A stretch of DNA of 64,000 nucleotides from NCBI RefSeq assembly GCF_024323335.1, contig NC_066581.1, positions 181,963,330 to 182,027,329 on the forward strand. Direction: 5' to 3'. Below, piece after piece: positions 1-11,428 of the stretch (position 1 is its first letter; each line of letters opens with the position of its first letter). The translations under genes and the position numbers were made by a program. The DNA comes from Lathyrus oleraceus (lineage: Eukaryota > Streptophyta > Magnoliopsida > Fabales > Fabaceae). The notes under the pieces are model-generated. The model was not told the DNA's origin, did no database searches, and worked only from the letters and a program-made list of their open reading frames with translations.

Positions 1-341
1 TCCTCCCTCATAGCAGCCTGATTCTGCTCCAACTGATCCATGAGCAATTTATGATTATTGCGCATGTAGTATAAATGTCGGGAAGTCAGCTTGAATATGG
101 ATGATTCTGGATAGAATGGTAGAATGGTAAGTTTTCTGGCTTTTGTTTGATGACATGCAGAATGATGCATGAATATTGTATTTGAATTTTTTTTGATGCA
201 TGAGTGAGTGAATAAATGATACACAGGCATGGTTCCCACGAGTCGAACACACAAGTTAGCATGGTATCACGGGTTAGAGATACAGATGGAGGATATATCT
301 GATTTCTTACTCATAATGGGGATCTCACCGATCGTAGTCTA

Positions 342-868
342 GGGTTAGATAGGGACCCCAGAGTCATCGATTCATTTGGTTGTTTGCCGCTTACGGCGAA
401 AGCTTGTCGGTCGTCAACTCCCTCAAATGAGCCTCTTCTGGGTGAGATCTTCGTACCGACCCACACGAGAAATTCTTCTCGGGGGCCCGTACTACAGGAC
501 CATCGACATCGGGTTCTAGACAAGGGTCTCAAAGTCACGGCCCTCCTTGTCTGTTTGCCGCTTACGGCAAAAGCTTGCCGGTCGTCAACTCCATCAAGAA
601 GATCTACTTTGAGTGAGATCTTCGTACCGACCCACACGAGAAAAGCTTCTCGGGGACCCGTACTACACGACCATCAACCTTAATGGGCCATAGGTTTAAT
701 GTTCTACAAAGGTCCTTAGAGTCATGGATCCTAATGAAGACATTGATCACTTACGCCAAAAGCTTGACGGTCGTCAACGTCTCCAAAAGAATCTACTCTA
801 AGCGAGGTTCTCGTATCGACCCTTACGAGAAAAGCTTCTCGGTGGCCCATACTACTCAACCTCTCCTA
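342..868 (-). repeat. Three ~170-180 bp tandem units in an Ogre-like leader
   Basis: Units begin near 342, 511 and 691. Each holds, in order, a GCCGCTTACGGC-type hairpin (4-bp stem, lost in the third copy), an AAAGCTTG box followed by GGTCGTCAAC, a GAGATCTTCGTACCGACCC-like segment, and a hairpin with arms CGAGAA and TTCTCG followed by a GGCCC/GACCC tract and TACTAC. The third copy is the most diverged. Open frames across this block only follow the repeat and are not genes. It lies in the 5' leader, 200 to 750 bp downstream of the PBS in the direction of transcription. Confidence 0.75.
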
Positions 869-1082
869 TCTCAAGTTTACACTCTAGACTCGGGTAGAGA
901 GTCTTTCCCACAAGGTTACTTGCAATCGGAGTACCATCCATTATAACCATTGAAACGTGGAACCACATAATAGATTACAAAATTTAAAGCAAAGGGCAAT
1001 AAATAAGGTAAGCAATATCAAAAGGATAAGCACACACATGCGAGGAAGCAACCTAGATTAGGCTTGACTTGCTTAGGGAGGT

Positions 1083-1101
1083 GTCCCTAGCAGACTCGCC
1101 A
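1083..1101 (-). other. Primer binding site, Ogre type (tRNA-Arg class)
   Basis: On the minus strand the sequence reads TGGCGAGTCTGCTAGGGAC, two bases inside the LTR end at 1104. It matches, with a few changes, the PBS of the young Ogre at 48417-48435 and of the right-hand Ogre at 61137-61155. Ogre elements are known to use an 18-19 nt PBS complementary to tRNA-Arg. The changes suggest a diverged copy. Confidence 0.7.
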
Positions 1102-1103
1102 GC

Positions 1104-2815
1104 TGTCGCTACCCGAAAAATACAGAGTCGCCATCGTTTTTTATTTATTCCAAAGGAAAGGGAAAATATCGAGAAAACCCCAAAGTATGGTCGTCGCAAC
1201 CACGATCAGGTTCAGAAGTCGGTTATGCAAGGGGAAGGTATTAACACCCCTCACATCCACGGTACTCCATGGGAACCATCTAGGATGTTTGAGCTTACGT
1301 GTGTGTTATTTATCGAATGTTTTCTTTCCAAGGGTTTGTGGAGTGGAGGTGGATTTTAAATTAGTGTGCTCGCCAATGATTGGGTCCTTGTGCCTACGTA
1401 TGCCCACTTGTTGAAATGAGAAATCAGAGCCCCGTAGTTCGTGGGTTTAAAATGTTTGTTTAATTGTTGATTTTATTACCTTGAAGAAGGGTTTTTGATG
1501 GTGTCGCCCTAAGGCTCAATCAAAAGGTTTGAATGCGTTGAATTGTTTTTAAGTTTTGAAAAAGTGTTATTGATTTCGGATTGCACTAAAGACTATGGAT
1601 AAAGTTCAATACCTCAAACTACCAAGCCAAACGCTTTGTGTTCGAAGCATTCAGAATGAGTGTAGGAAAGCTCCAGTCTCATCCCTTCTTTATCGCTTAA
1701 GGCTCGTGACGTACAATCCTAATCGCCATTTATTGTGTTTTTGAGTTTGATTTGGAAAAAGACCACTTGACGTTGGATCAAGGGTTTGCTTATTGTTTTT
1801 TATTTAAGAAAAGACCGCTTGATGTTGGATCAAGGGTTTGCTTATTGTTTTTTATTTAAGAAAGGACCGCTTGACATTGGATCAAGGGTTTAATTATCGA
1901 TCTTGAATGGGTGAACGTTCCAAATGCCTAAGGAGTAGCTAACAAGCAATAAAAGAAAGAAAGTAAAAGCATACATCGGAATGGGGAGAGGGGTACATGT
2001 AAAGTATAAGGGATCGCATGAAATAAAAGTCAATCAAACGGAAATTAATTCTAAAATTTAAACAAGTCCTAAAACTAAGGGAACATGCGAAATTAGCATA
2101 TTCCTAAGTCTATGGGTAAAGCCGTCAATTCACAATTATGGTTAATGTTAAATTTCTATTCTTTAAGTAAGTTCTATTTAAAGTCAATTAAATTCTATAT
2201 TAAATTTAATATTTCTGATTATCTTTCTAATTTTCCAAAAAATCATAACCTAAATCTAAGCATTCTAATAAACCTAAATCCCTAATTATTCCAATTATCT
2301 AACCTAATTATCTTAATATTTCTAATATTTAATCAAACATTCTAATCAAAGTTTAATATTTCTAACAATTTCTATCCAAATCAACTAAAAACATTAATAT
2401 TCTAAATTGATTCTAATTAACCTAAAAAAACCAAGAAATTATCGAGTTAATTCTACTTCTAAAATTCCAAACAAATCTAATTAAACTATTAAGAACATCA
2501 TACTATTTCTAAAAATTGATTGGACCAAAATCCTAAAATCTAATTTTAATTAATCTCTAAAAACCTAATTAGCTCCTAAACTAATTTTAATACCTAATTA
2601 AAGTCCTAAGAACTAATTAACTAGCATGTTAATCTAAGATCGAATTTTCTAAATAATCCTAATTCTTCTAGTCAACATCTAACCATCAAAGATTAACATG
2701 AGCGTAAATAAATTACTGCCATTAGGCCCTGATCAATGGATAATAGGGGGTGAAGTCCCACTGATGCGATGTATGAACAACACCAACCGGATTGGGCTTC
2801 GAGCCCAAACATCTG
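1104..2815 (-). repeat. Truncated 5' LTR of the left Ogre-like element
   Basis: The LTR starts with TGTCGCTACCC and contains an AGAGTCGCCA box, the U5-like block at 1235-1249, a TGCCTACGTA box near 1391, a CCCCGTAGTTCG box near 1422, and a 52-bp tandem repeat (1761-1891). From about 1950 to 2690 it is very AT-rich and nothing else can be recognised. The last 120 bp (about 2695-2815) have a more balanced base composition and no match elsewhere in the window, so they may be older flanking DNA rather than LTR. Confidence 0.55.
1761..1891. repeat. 52-bp tandem repeat, 2.5 copies, with internal hairpin
   Basis: Copies start at 1761, 1813 and 1865. Each carries an inverted repeat of the form CTTGAY-RTTGG-ATCAAG; the middle copy, CTTGATGTTGGATCAAG, pairs perfectly over six bases. 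A single related hairpin, CTCGATCCAACATCGAG, lies at about 59338-59354 in the right-hand Ogre LTR. Confidence 0.85.
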
Positions 2816-5800
2816 TGTAGCAGGGTATTCGTTACCATTAGAGATATTGACTAAATCTAAGGTAAACCATACAAATTGAGTCGCCACCGCACTTCTATTT
2901 ATCCAAAGGAATGGTTAGAAAGCGAACAAAAACCTAAAAGTTTTATCGAATCAAAAACTAGTAAAAATGTCAGAGATCGGGGTAAGGGGGTTCGTTATGC
3001 AATGGGAAGGTTTTAAGCACCCAAAACATCCTAGGTACTCCTAGGGAGCCCTTTTCACATTTGTTGTAAGGTTGATATTTTGTGAAAATTTGTTTGTGCA
3101 AACATGATTGAAGAGATGAGAAGAGAATATACAAGTTATTTACATTTTGTGTTTGGATGGATAAACCCATTGCCTACGTACCATCTTAAAAAAGATTAGG
3201 ATCAAAACCTCGTAGTTCGGGGTATAAATCTCAAAATGAGTTGGTGAATTGATTGGTCCAAAAGCCTTAAGGTCTTTTGTTATCCAAGGGAGAAAACTCA
3301 ACCTAAAACCACAAATCCACCATGTGAGGATAACTTCAACATGCTAGTGAGGGGTTAACCCTATAATAAGCATGGAAGACTCATTGTCCATAACTAAGGA
3401 TATAGGTAAGTATTACATCTACCTCAAGGATAACTCAAACCTAATAGCTAAAGGTTATGAAAAATTTGATTAAGGAAGTGGCCATTGAAACCACAAAAAG
3501 ACATTTGAATGGGTTATATTTACCAATGAAAGGTATGTACAAAATATGGTCAAAGTTGATTTAAAAGTTCAATTCAGAATAAGTGTTATGAAAAGAAAAT
3601 TTTAAAAATCAAAAGCATAAGGCTTAGGTTTCTAATGCTTGAAAAGAAATGCTAAATGTTTGCACAAAAGTTTTGGCTTGGGTTAGAGTGGAGGGAAGAA
3701 GAAGAATGGCTAGAGTCCTAATCATACAAGAGATAAGGGATAAGAAACAAGACCACAAATGGAGTTCCTCTCTTGAGATCATATTGATGATCCAAGTAGC
3801 TCCCATCCTTTGGAATATGCAAGCAAAATGGTAGTAAGCTTAAACAATCAACACAATCAAACAAGCTCCTTAGGAGATACTCAATGTATCTTGTATCTTT
3901 CACTTTGGATGAACATGGCAATGATTCTTCAATTTGAGCTCTCATAGAATTCCCTAGCACAAAAGCACACACATCAAAAGTTCCATGAAGTAAATCAAGA
4001 ATGGACAAGAGTGAGTTTAGAGATTTGGTTCTTCTAATCCATCTTCAACATTAAGGTCCTTTTACTCCAATTTGCATAGGGAAAGTCCTAGAAACTAAGT
4101 CCATTTGTCCATTTCTTTGCATTTGGTCCACGACAATCAAAACAAAACACAAGTACAATAATATATACACAATTATGTGCTCAAGTGAGCAAAAGGCAAA
4201 TTGCATTAACATAAACATGTGCTCAAGTGAGCAAAGGAGGAAAAGCAAATGAATAATATGTACAAGAATAGTAAATTGCATAAATGTACAGAGCAAGAAG
4301 TAAATGTTAATGGTTAATGGTTAGTGTTAGTAGTTAGTGTGCCATAAGGCAAATTTAGCGCTATGTTAAGCAATCATAATTGGACTTATGTAGGCGTCAC
4401 AACTATCTGAGGCCGGTCAATAATAATGTACGCAACAACACAAGTTAGAGGTATTGATTAGTGAATCAAACTCCAACAACTTGCCATGCCAAAAAGAAGA
4501 TGAGAAATGATCTTGTATTGATTTAGGTCCTTTGCATGATTTAGAAAGCAATCTATCCTTAATGCAAAGCCATTCACTTGAACCATGATCAAGATGAATT
4601 AGATTTGAATCAAGGAAGATTAAACCTCCCTAATCAATGCTAACCCCCAATCTTTAACTCATTGATCAAAAAAAAGAAAAAAAGAAGAAGGAGAAGAAGA
4701 AGAAAGAAATGAAGAAATAAAGTGCATTAAATGAAATGGTATGTACCAATCAACAAATGTTGACCAAAGATATGGAAAATCAAGGTCAAACAATAGAAAG
4801 CAGAAGTAAGATGAAGATTGAATGTCAAGAAATAAACAAAATATTTTTGGCATTTTTAATATTTCAAATAAACTTGAATTAAAATATTAAAGAAAGGTAA
4901 AACTTCAAATTCACTTCAAATCAACTCTGAAAAGTCCAAGTGAATTATCCTAAGTTCAACAAGGTCAAACAAAGTTTGACAAAAAATTTCAGCATTTTTT
5001 AAAGTCAGAAACTATTTTAAATCAATTAAAAAGGAATAAAAATAACCTAATTGAACTAAAATCTCAAATAAATCTCAAATCAATTAATAAATTGATGAGA
5101 ATATTTTTCATAGATCTATCATCATTCAAAGTGGTTGAGAAAATATTTTTGTATTTTTTGAATATCAAAAACTATTTAAAATGAATTAAAAATAACCAGA
5201 AAAGAGAAAATTATTAAAAAATAGCAAATGATAAAATAAAAAACTATTAAAAATCATTTTTAGAAACTAGAAATTAAAAGAGAAATAATGCAATTGGTCG
5301 TATAATTTTTGGACCAATAATGAAAGAGATATGAATTTTAGAAAATGAAATGAAATTAAAAAAATGAAATGGAAATTAATATCAGAAATGGAAAATATGA
5401 AAAATCCACACGCGTTGAATTGCGTCTCATTAAATGACGTGGAAGATCCAATGGCATTGGCATGCGCGCGCACCATGAACCTCAGTCAATGAGTAACACA
5501 AATAATAAAATAAAGTCATAACAATGTGCGGAGGAGATTAGATCTAGAAACTGAGATGGACGACTCAGATCCAATCTGGAGACCAGACGATGGCGAGCGC
5601 CACCGTCTTCTCCGGCTAGCTCCGGCGAAGGCCAAAAATTCAGAAGAGCAAATGTGCACCAAAATGCACGATCCAGGTATCAAATGAAAGGTGGAGTGAT
5701 GTACATCACTCCTATGCCACTCAATTCCACTCTAGATCCCTATTGAGAGAGAAATCAGAGATGGAACTTTGGTGGTGTTCAACTGAACTTGCTTGATTTC

Positions 5801-7677
5801 AAAAATTAAGAACACAATAATGATGCCTCTATGTAGAGGACTTCAGACAACACAAAATCAAGGCAAATGGAGCAATGTATGATGAGATTCGAAGCAAAAT
5901 GCAGTTGAGCAAAACCTTTGGATTGTGAAGAATTGAGTCACGATCTTTGATTCCTTTTGCAAACAGAAGCTTCAATGGATCAAGGTGAAGAGGTCTAGGA
6001 ACTTTAGATCTTAAAAATCAATCAATGCAATTGAATTTCAGATCTGAAATTTTTAGAGAAAAATGAAATTTGTTCCTTTGGTATGGTTGGGGATTCAATT
6101 CAGCAGGGATTTAGGTGCCATTAGGTTGAAAAATTAAAGAGCAAAGCACTTGTATTTATAGCCAAAGCCATCTGAAATGCAATGAACAAAGTGTGCATGG
6201 GAGAAGAGGGCCTCCATGCATGGGCCTGTACAGGCGCATGGAGGGCCCAATTCTAATTGGAAATGATTGCTATACATCACCAAATGGGAAATGGACGTGC
6301 AGATTGAATGTTAACAGCTCATGCAATGTGTTTGAAATGAATTTCCAAAAATGCACCTAATTCTTCATGTCTTCGAAAATGATGCTTCCACAATTGAAAC
6401 ATAAGCTTATGGGTGATGGTTGGAAAGCTTGTTTCATAAGGAACAAATGCTATGTTGATCAAAACTCCAATTGGTCCTTGGAAATTAATGAGATTTGAGC
6501 TTGAAGTGTAGGGTGCAAAACATGCATATGTGAAGTTTCCAAATTTGCCCAATGTTCGAGCCCCTCTGTCTCAATGATGCAAGCTCCAAATGATAAAATC
6601 TTCAACATGAAAGTTGTAGATCTTTTCAAGAAAATTAACTTGGACTTAAATTGTTTATCATTTGGATTTTTGATGAAGAAGTTATGGGCACTTGAAGTTG
6701 GACTTTTTCACATTTCAATGCATTTGGTCCAAAGTGACCTAGAATGTTTTGCATTATCACATGTATTTATTTTGATATTTTGCAATTTTTCTCAACATAA
6801 CATTTGAAGTAGACACAATAAGATTTCCAATGCATTAAGTCTCATCCCAAAACCATGAAAAATGAATGAGTTATGTTCTTGGGAAGTTAACCCAAAATTA
6901 GGGTTTCAGTCAAAATGACCTATAATGTCTTGGAATGGATGATGACCTTCCAAGATTCAAATAAATTTTTAATGAACATGAAAGTTGTTCATATTGTCCT
7001 TAAGAACATTTTTTCTCTTGGGGTCATCTCCATTTGACCAACACATAAAAAGTTAGGTCTCAGTGTATTTCAAAATAGTCAGATGAATTGACTGATCAAC
7101 TTCTCAAGTCCACACCTCATATATTGATGAAATGATGATTGAGGACACTCAAATATGTTCAAATATGCATGAAATGATGAATTAAGGAACCTCCCTTGAT
7201 TGTATTTGACCATGCACTGAGGTTGCTTCATGAGCAAGGCACATTTGATGAACAAATGAATTAGGGTTTCCTTGGGAAACAAGCCTCAAATCCCTTGACT
7301 TTCTTTGATCAAAATGATGAATTGAGATACTTGGGAGGCATATTTGATGGACGAGAGCTTTGGGAACCATTACCATGCTTGCTTTCATCTTCTCTTGACC
7401 ATATCATTGCACAAGGAATCTCCTAGAAGCTTTGGATCTTGTGACTGCTCAAGCTACAAACAAGGGATGTTAGTGACATATTTTTGTGCTTTTGGTTAGT
7501 AAATAAAATGAGAAAACCAATAATATACAATTCAAGCATGCTTTGGTAATCTCAAACCACTCACAAGAGAGATCCCACCCAAAGGGAAGGAGCCAAGATG
7601 CTTATGATCCTTAAGGCCATGCAAATGCCATGTTATGATGCCATGAGGGATCTTAGGGCCAAAATTAGGGTCTTACA
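2816..7677 (-). repeat. Family-B LTR, 4862 bp (3' LTR of a minus-strand element)
   Basis: The boundaries are TGTAGCAGGG at 2816 and GGGTCTTACA ending at 7677. Directly right of it, minus-strand AAATAGGGGCAGC is a polypurine tract, which makes this the 3' LTR. The same termini bound the complete solo LTR at 12508-17582, which shares the layout: an AGTCGCCACCGC box near 2880, the block AAGGTTTTAAGCACCC at 3007-3022, a TGCCTACGTACC box near 3171 and CTCGTAGTTCGG near 3209. The middle (4300-5300) is AT-rich with a purine-rich stretch near 4665-4710; a GC-richer segment lies at 5400-5640. No protein-coding content. No matching target-site duplication was found. Confidence 0.75.
6153..6161 (-). promoter_or_regulatory. 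TATA box of the family-B LTR
   Basis: The minus strand reads CTATAAATA, a near-consensus plant TATA box. The equivalent spot in the LTR fragment at 27541-29497 (27971-27979) keeps the same CTATAAATA, which supports a conserved promoter. Transcription would start about 30 bp to the left. Activity is not shown. Confidence 0.55.
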
Positions 7678-7694
7678 GCTGCCCCTATTTAAGG
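7678..7694 (-). other. Polypurine tract of the family-B element
   Basis: On the minus strand AAATAGGGGCAGC abuts the LTR start TGTAAGACCC. The young Ogre has the same arrangement at 35580-35595 (AATAGGGGCAGC before TGTAACACC). Polypurine tracts prime plus-strand DNA synthesis. Confidence 0.75.
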
Positions 7695-8193
7695 TCATTC
7701 TAGCCGGAGAAGTGAAGGTGAAAATCTTCGTCTCGACGAGATAGAATGGGCTTAAATAATATCAAAGAGACGAATTTTGGTCCCTAAGAGACCTCATGAT
7801 GCAAATGTATGTATGCAAAAGGGTAATACTTTGTGGGGATATGTGTCCACAAAGAAAAAAGGAATCCGAAGAAACTGACAATCCATATGAGTAATTCACT
7901 CCATGGGACAGAGACTCTGGGACTCTTATGGGGATAGAAAAGAGATAAACTGCGTGAACAGGTCACGACTTAAAACTTGCTGAAACATGAGAGGGATTCC
8001 ATGAAAATAAATCAATGGAAGGACTCAAGCTGACTCAAAGAGGCATGTATTGGGGAATATGCCAATACAGCAAAATTATCCACAAAGGATACTTCGGATG
8101 AAAATCCGGACTCATATGGGGGAAAAAATCCACTAAGGGACTCAGCCGGGGAAAGTCCAAACAGGACTCATCCGGGGAAACACCAGGATGAGG

Positions 8194-9126
8194 TATTACC
8201 GGTTATTGGGTAATAAGCTCAAGGAGACATGTGATCAAAACACCGGTATGAGGGTGAAAGAACAACATGCTTGGGGAGAATGAGTATCTAAGACCGGTAT
8301 AAGGGTGAGAGATATCAAACATCCGAAATCATCTGAGGAAAACCCAAAAAGGTATATTTCAACTCAGGAAAGCCTGACTCCACAGGGGACAAAAAGTCAT
8401 AATAGGGAGCAGAAAGGAAGGAACACCAGGGATACCGGTTACTGGGCATATAATAGGTGACCGAACAAGGCGTGAATTGGGGAATATTTCCAAGACACTC
8501 ATCATCCAAAAGAGGGCTGAAAAGCAAACTCGATTACAGGATGGACATTCGACTCCGCAAAAAAGGAATACGAATCTTACTCGACTGGGGAAGAACAAAA
8601 GACTTCGACCAAAGAGTGCATGAGATATATTATCTATTACCGTCAGAACGTAGATAATATACTCGCATGGAAGATTATCCACAACCGGTTACTGGGTTAA
8701 TAAAGGATAAATCAACCAAAAAGAAAGGACATCGGGATACCAGTTACTAGGTATAAAATGATGACCAATCAAAGAGAGAAACTATCATTGCTGACGAAAG
8801 GCAAATGAAAGATGACTCGCTGGGGATACATTGACAAAGGCAATGATCCAGGAGATATATCGCCGGTTACCGAGAGATATACTCAAAAAGGGTGAAGGAT
8901 TATCAATACCAAATATTGGATAAAGATAACCGTCAAAGAGGGGATTACATCTACCAGGTACTGGGTAGAAAACCACGGAAGAGTAACCGTCATTGGTTAG
9001 GATGAACAAAATAAGGTTAACTCTGCAATGGGATAAAAATAGGGTTTGCAACTACCGGTATAAGGGTAGAAAACCACAGACTCCGCCGTGGAAAAGATGG
9101 ATAATTACTGGTTATTGAGCAATCAT
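8194..9126 (-). repeat. Dispersed array of ~10 hairpins with a common 8-nt loop
   Basis: The core is ACC, an 8-nt loop (GGTTACTG or GGTATAAG type), then GGT. Flanking bases extend the stem and differ between copies yet pair: TATTACC/GGTAATA (8194-8215), CACC/GGTG (8241-8256), AACC/GGTT (8683-8698), ATACC/GGTAT (8737-8754), TCTACC/GGTAGA (8950-8969), CTACC/GGTAG (9052-9069). The copies near 8293, 8432 and 9102 pair less well and the one near 8862 is broken. Spacing is irregular, roughly 40-250 bp, so this is not a simple tandem repeat. Confidence 0.75.
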
Positions 9127-9946
9127 TCATCTGAACTACAGGGAATCGCAGGAAAAAGACACGAGAAGCCAATCTGGGATCGAACTAGAGAGGCACGATG
9201 AAACAAGACTTGTCCCTATGAGGATATAACTCAATTGGAATTCCATCCCAATGTATGTGTTGGGAGGAAACAGAAACAACCATCATCCACGAGGATATAA
9301 CTCGGTGGGGACTATGGAAGAAAGGATAAACATTTTCTGCTTATGGGGCTGACTCTACATGGAGAGATCAAACATAAACATCTGCTTGGGGAAGTATATT
9401 ACCAACTAGCAGGAGATAACAGACAAAGATATATGGCAAAGAATATAACATGAATATCTGAATGTTAAAATTATGCACGTATATGCGTGGTTTATGTATG
9501 ATGAATGCTGACAAACAGATATATTTAACACAAGCAGGTCCAAGAATTAACAGATATCCGGTACTACATATCAAGAGAGAAAACCAGGCCCAGTGGAAAA
9601 TATCCAATCTGGTGAGGGGCAAGAGATATCAGGAAACAAAGATCTCTGCAGGGGAATGAACATCAGCCATTCCAACTGGGGACAAGATCATCGCACAGAT
9701 GAACTCCGCCGTAGAAGCAACTCTACTGGGGGAATTATCAAAGGGGAGGATGGATCTTCGGGGAACAACCATCAATCAGAAGCTTCGAAAGATCACCAAA
9801 TACTGCCCCAACAAGGAGATCACATCTGTTGGGGAGGAAGGATCACTACTCTGCTGAAGGGAGGAGAGATGAATACCTTCGCCAAATGCTCTACTCGGGA
9901 GAACAACCACAAGAGGCTCCGGAGGAAAGGGATACAAGCATGCCAG

Positions 9947-10021
9947 TGTAAGACCCCAATTTTGTTTGTAGCTTGAATACCTTCTCACAAAAATATGTCA
10001 CTAACATCTTTTGTTTGTAGT
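9947..10021 (+). repeat. Rearranged scrap of an LTR start
   Basis: It begins TGTAAGACCCCAATTTTG, the outer end of a family-B LTR read on the plus strand, and then jumps to AATATGTCACTAACATC, which in the LTR at 2816-7677 lies about 200 bp further in (near 7480 on the complementary strand). TTTTGTTTGTAG occurs twice (about 9958 and 10007) and may mark the recombination. The scrap joins directly to chromovirus pol at about 10022. Confidence 0.55.
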
Positions 10022-11387
10022 TCATTGAAGGATTTTCTAAGTTGTCGTTACCATTGAGCAATTGACTAGGAGAGGTCAAGCTTTCATTTGGACTTCACAG
10101 TGTGAAGCGAATTTTCAAGAGCTTAAGAGAAGATTGACTACGGCTCCTATTTTGATTTTACTGGATCCGTTAGAAACTTTCGTTGTGTATTGTGATGCTT
10201 CTTTATTGGGTTTGAGAGGTGTTTTGATGCAAAAAGGACAAGTGGTAGCTTATGCTTCAAGGCAACTTAAAGTTCATGAGAGGAATTATCCGACGCATGA
10301 TTTAGAGTTGGTCGTCGTTGTGTTTGTGTTAAAGCTTTGGAGACATTATTTGTTTGGATCGCGATTTGATGTGTTTAGTGATCACAAGAGTTTGAAGTAC
10401 TTGTTCGACCAGAAAGAATTGAATATGAGGCAAAGGAGATGGTTGGAATTCTTGAAAGATTATGATTTTGGTTTGAATTCTCATCCTGGAAAGGCGAATG
10501 TTGTAGCTGATGCGTTGAGTAGGAAGTCATTGCACATGTCTATGTTGATGATTCGAGAGTTTGAATTGTTGGAGCAATTTAGAGATTTGAGTTTGGTTTG
10601 TGAAGCGACGCCTTTGTGTGTTAAGCTTGGTATGTTGAAGCTTACGTGTGGCATTCTTGACGAGATTAGAGAAGGTCAGAAGTTAGATTTGAAATTAGTC
10701 GATGTTATGACATTGATTAATCAAGTCAAAGGTGGTGACTTTCGGATTGATGAGAATGGTATCATGAGGTGTCGTGATCGAGTTTGTGTTCCGGATGTTG
10801 CGGATTTGAGAAAGAGGATTCTTGAGGAAGGGCATAGAAGTGGTCTGAGTATTCATCCTGGCGCTACTAAAATGTATCAAGACTTGAGGAAGATGTTTTG
10901 GTGGCAAGGTATGAAGAAGGATGTAGCGGAATTTGTGTATTCATGTTTGACCTGCCAAAAGTCAAAGATTGAACATCAAAAGTCGTCTGGTTTGATGCAA
11001 CCGTTATCTATTCCCGAGTGGAAGTGGGATAGTATCTCTATGGATTTTGTTTCGGGTTTGCCGAGAACATCGAGTAATTGTGAGGCGATTTGGGTCGTTG
11101 TGGACAGGTTGACGAAATGTGCTCATTTTATTCTGATGAGGATGGATTATTCGATGGAGAGACTTGCTAAGTTGTACATCGAAATGATTGTGTGTTTGCA
11201 TGGTATTCCGTCGAGTATTGTTTCGGATAGAGATCCGAGGTTCACTTCGAGATTTTGGGAAGGTTTGCAAAGTGCTTTGGGTACGAAGTTGCGTTTGAGT
11301 TCGGCATATCATCCGCAAACTGAGGGTCAAACGGAGAGGACTATTCAGTCACTTGAAGATCTTTTGAGGTCTTTTGAGGTCTTTTGA
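10022..11387 (+). pseudogene. Chromovirus pol fragment: RNase H and integrase
   Basis: The frame is open from 10062 to 11387 (about 440 codons). The first residues continue the RT-RNase H linker, but a one-base loss near 10050 puts the preceding FIEGFSKL segment (10022-10045) in another frame. RNase H is seen at residues about 35-150 (VYCDAS, SDHKSLKYL, VADALSRK). The integrase zinc finger is at about 265-310 (H, H, C, C in HPGATK...CLTC) and the catalytic core at about 330-435 (D in SMDFVSGL, D in SDRDPRF, E in EGQTERT). All catalytic acids are present. The frame ends in a 10-bp tandem expansion (TCTTTTGAGG, about 11360-11396). The gene is dead. Confidence 0.85.
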
Positions 11388-11428
11388 GGTCTTTTGTTTT
11401 GGAACAAGGATGAAATTGGGATAGTTTC

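Larger units (their letters stand above)
1..2815 (-). mobile_element. Ogre-like Ty3/gypsy element: 5' leader and truncated 5' LTR
   Basis: Minus-strand element cut by the left window edge. Reading leftward from 1104, the LTR end (TGTCGCTACCC on the plus strand) is followed after two bases by a PBS of the Ogre type and then a non-coding leader with tandem repeats. No gag or ORF1 coding is reached before the edge. The LTR begins at 1104 and shows the U5-like block AAGGTATTAACACCC (1235-1249) found in every Ogre-type LTR here. Its other end is not found: I see no counterpart of the expected TGTCATACCCC-like terminus before the family-B LTR begins at 2816, so the LTR appears truncated there. The family assignment rests on the PBS and the U5-like block; the truncation is inferred. 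Confidence 0.6.
7678..9946 (-). mobile_element. Non-coding 3' internal region of the family-B element
   Basis: This 2.3 kb lies between the polypurine tract and the junction with the next element. It has no retroviral protein similarity in any frame, so pol has been lost. It contains many short motifs such as CTGGGGA, GGACTCATCCGGGGA and an array of ACC(8-nt loop)GGT hairpins (8194-9126). Its position just upstream of the 3' LTR corresponds to the hypervariable 3' UTR of Ogre/Tat elements, known to be a source of tandem repeats in legumes. The left half of the element (gag, pol and the 5' LTR) is absent. Confidence 0.6.

Noticed and set aside
2690..2815. Possible separate small transposon between two LTRs
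   Set aside because: No terminal repeats or target duplication could be found; left as unassigned flank.
4659..4720. Purine-rich tract near 4665-4710 as a polypurine tract
   Set aside because: It is in the middle of an LTR and not followed by an LTR start; it looks like simple AAG-rich sequence.
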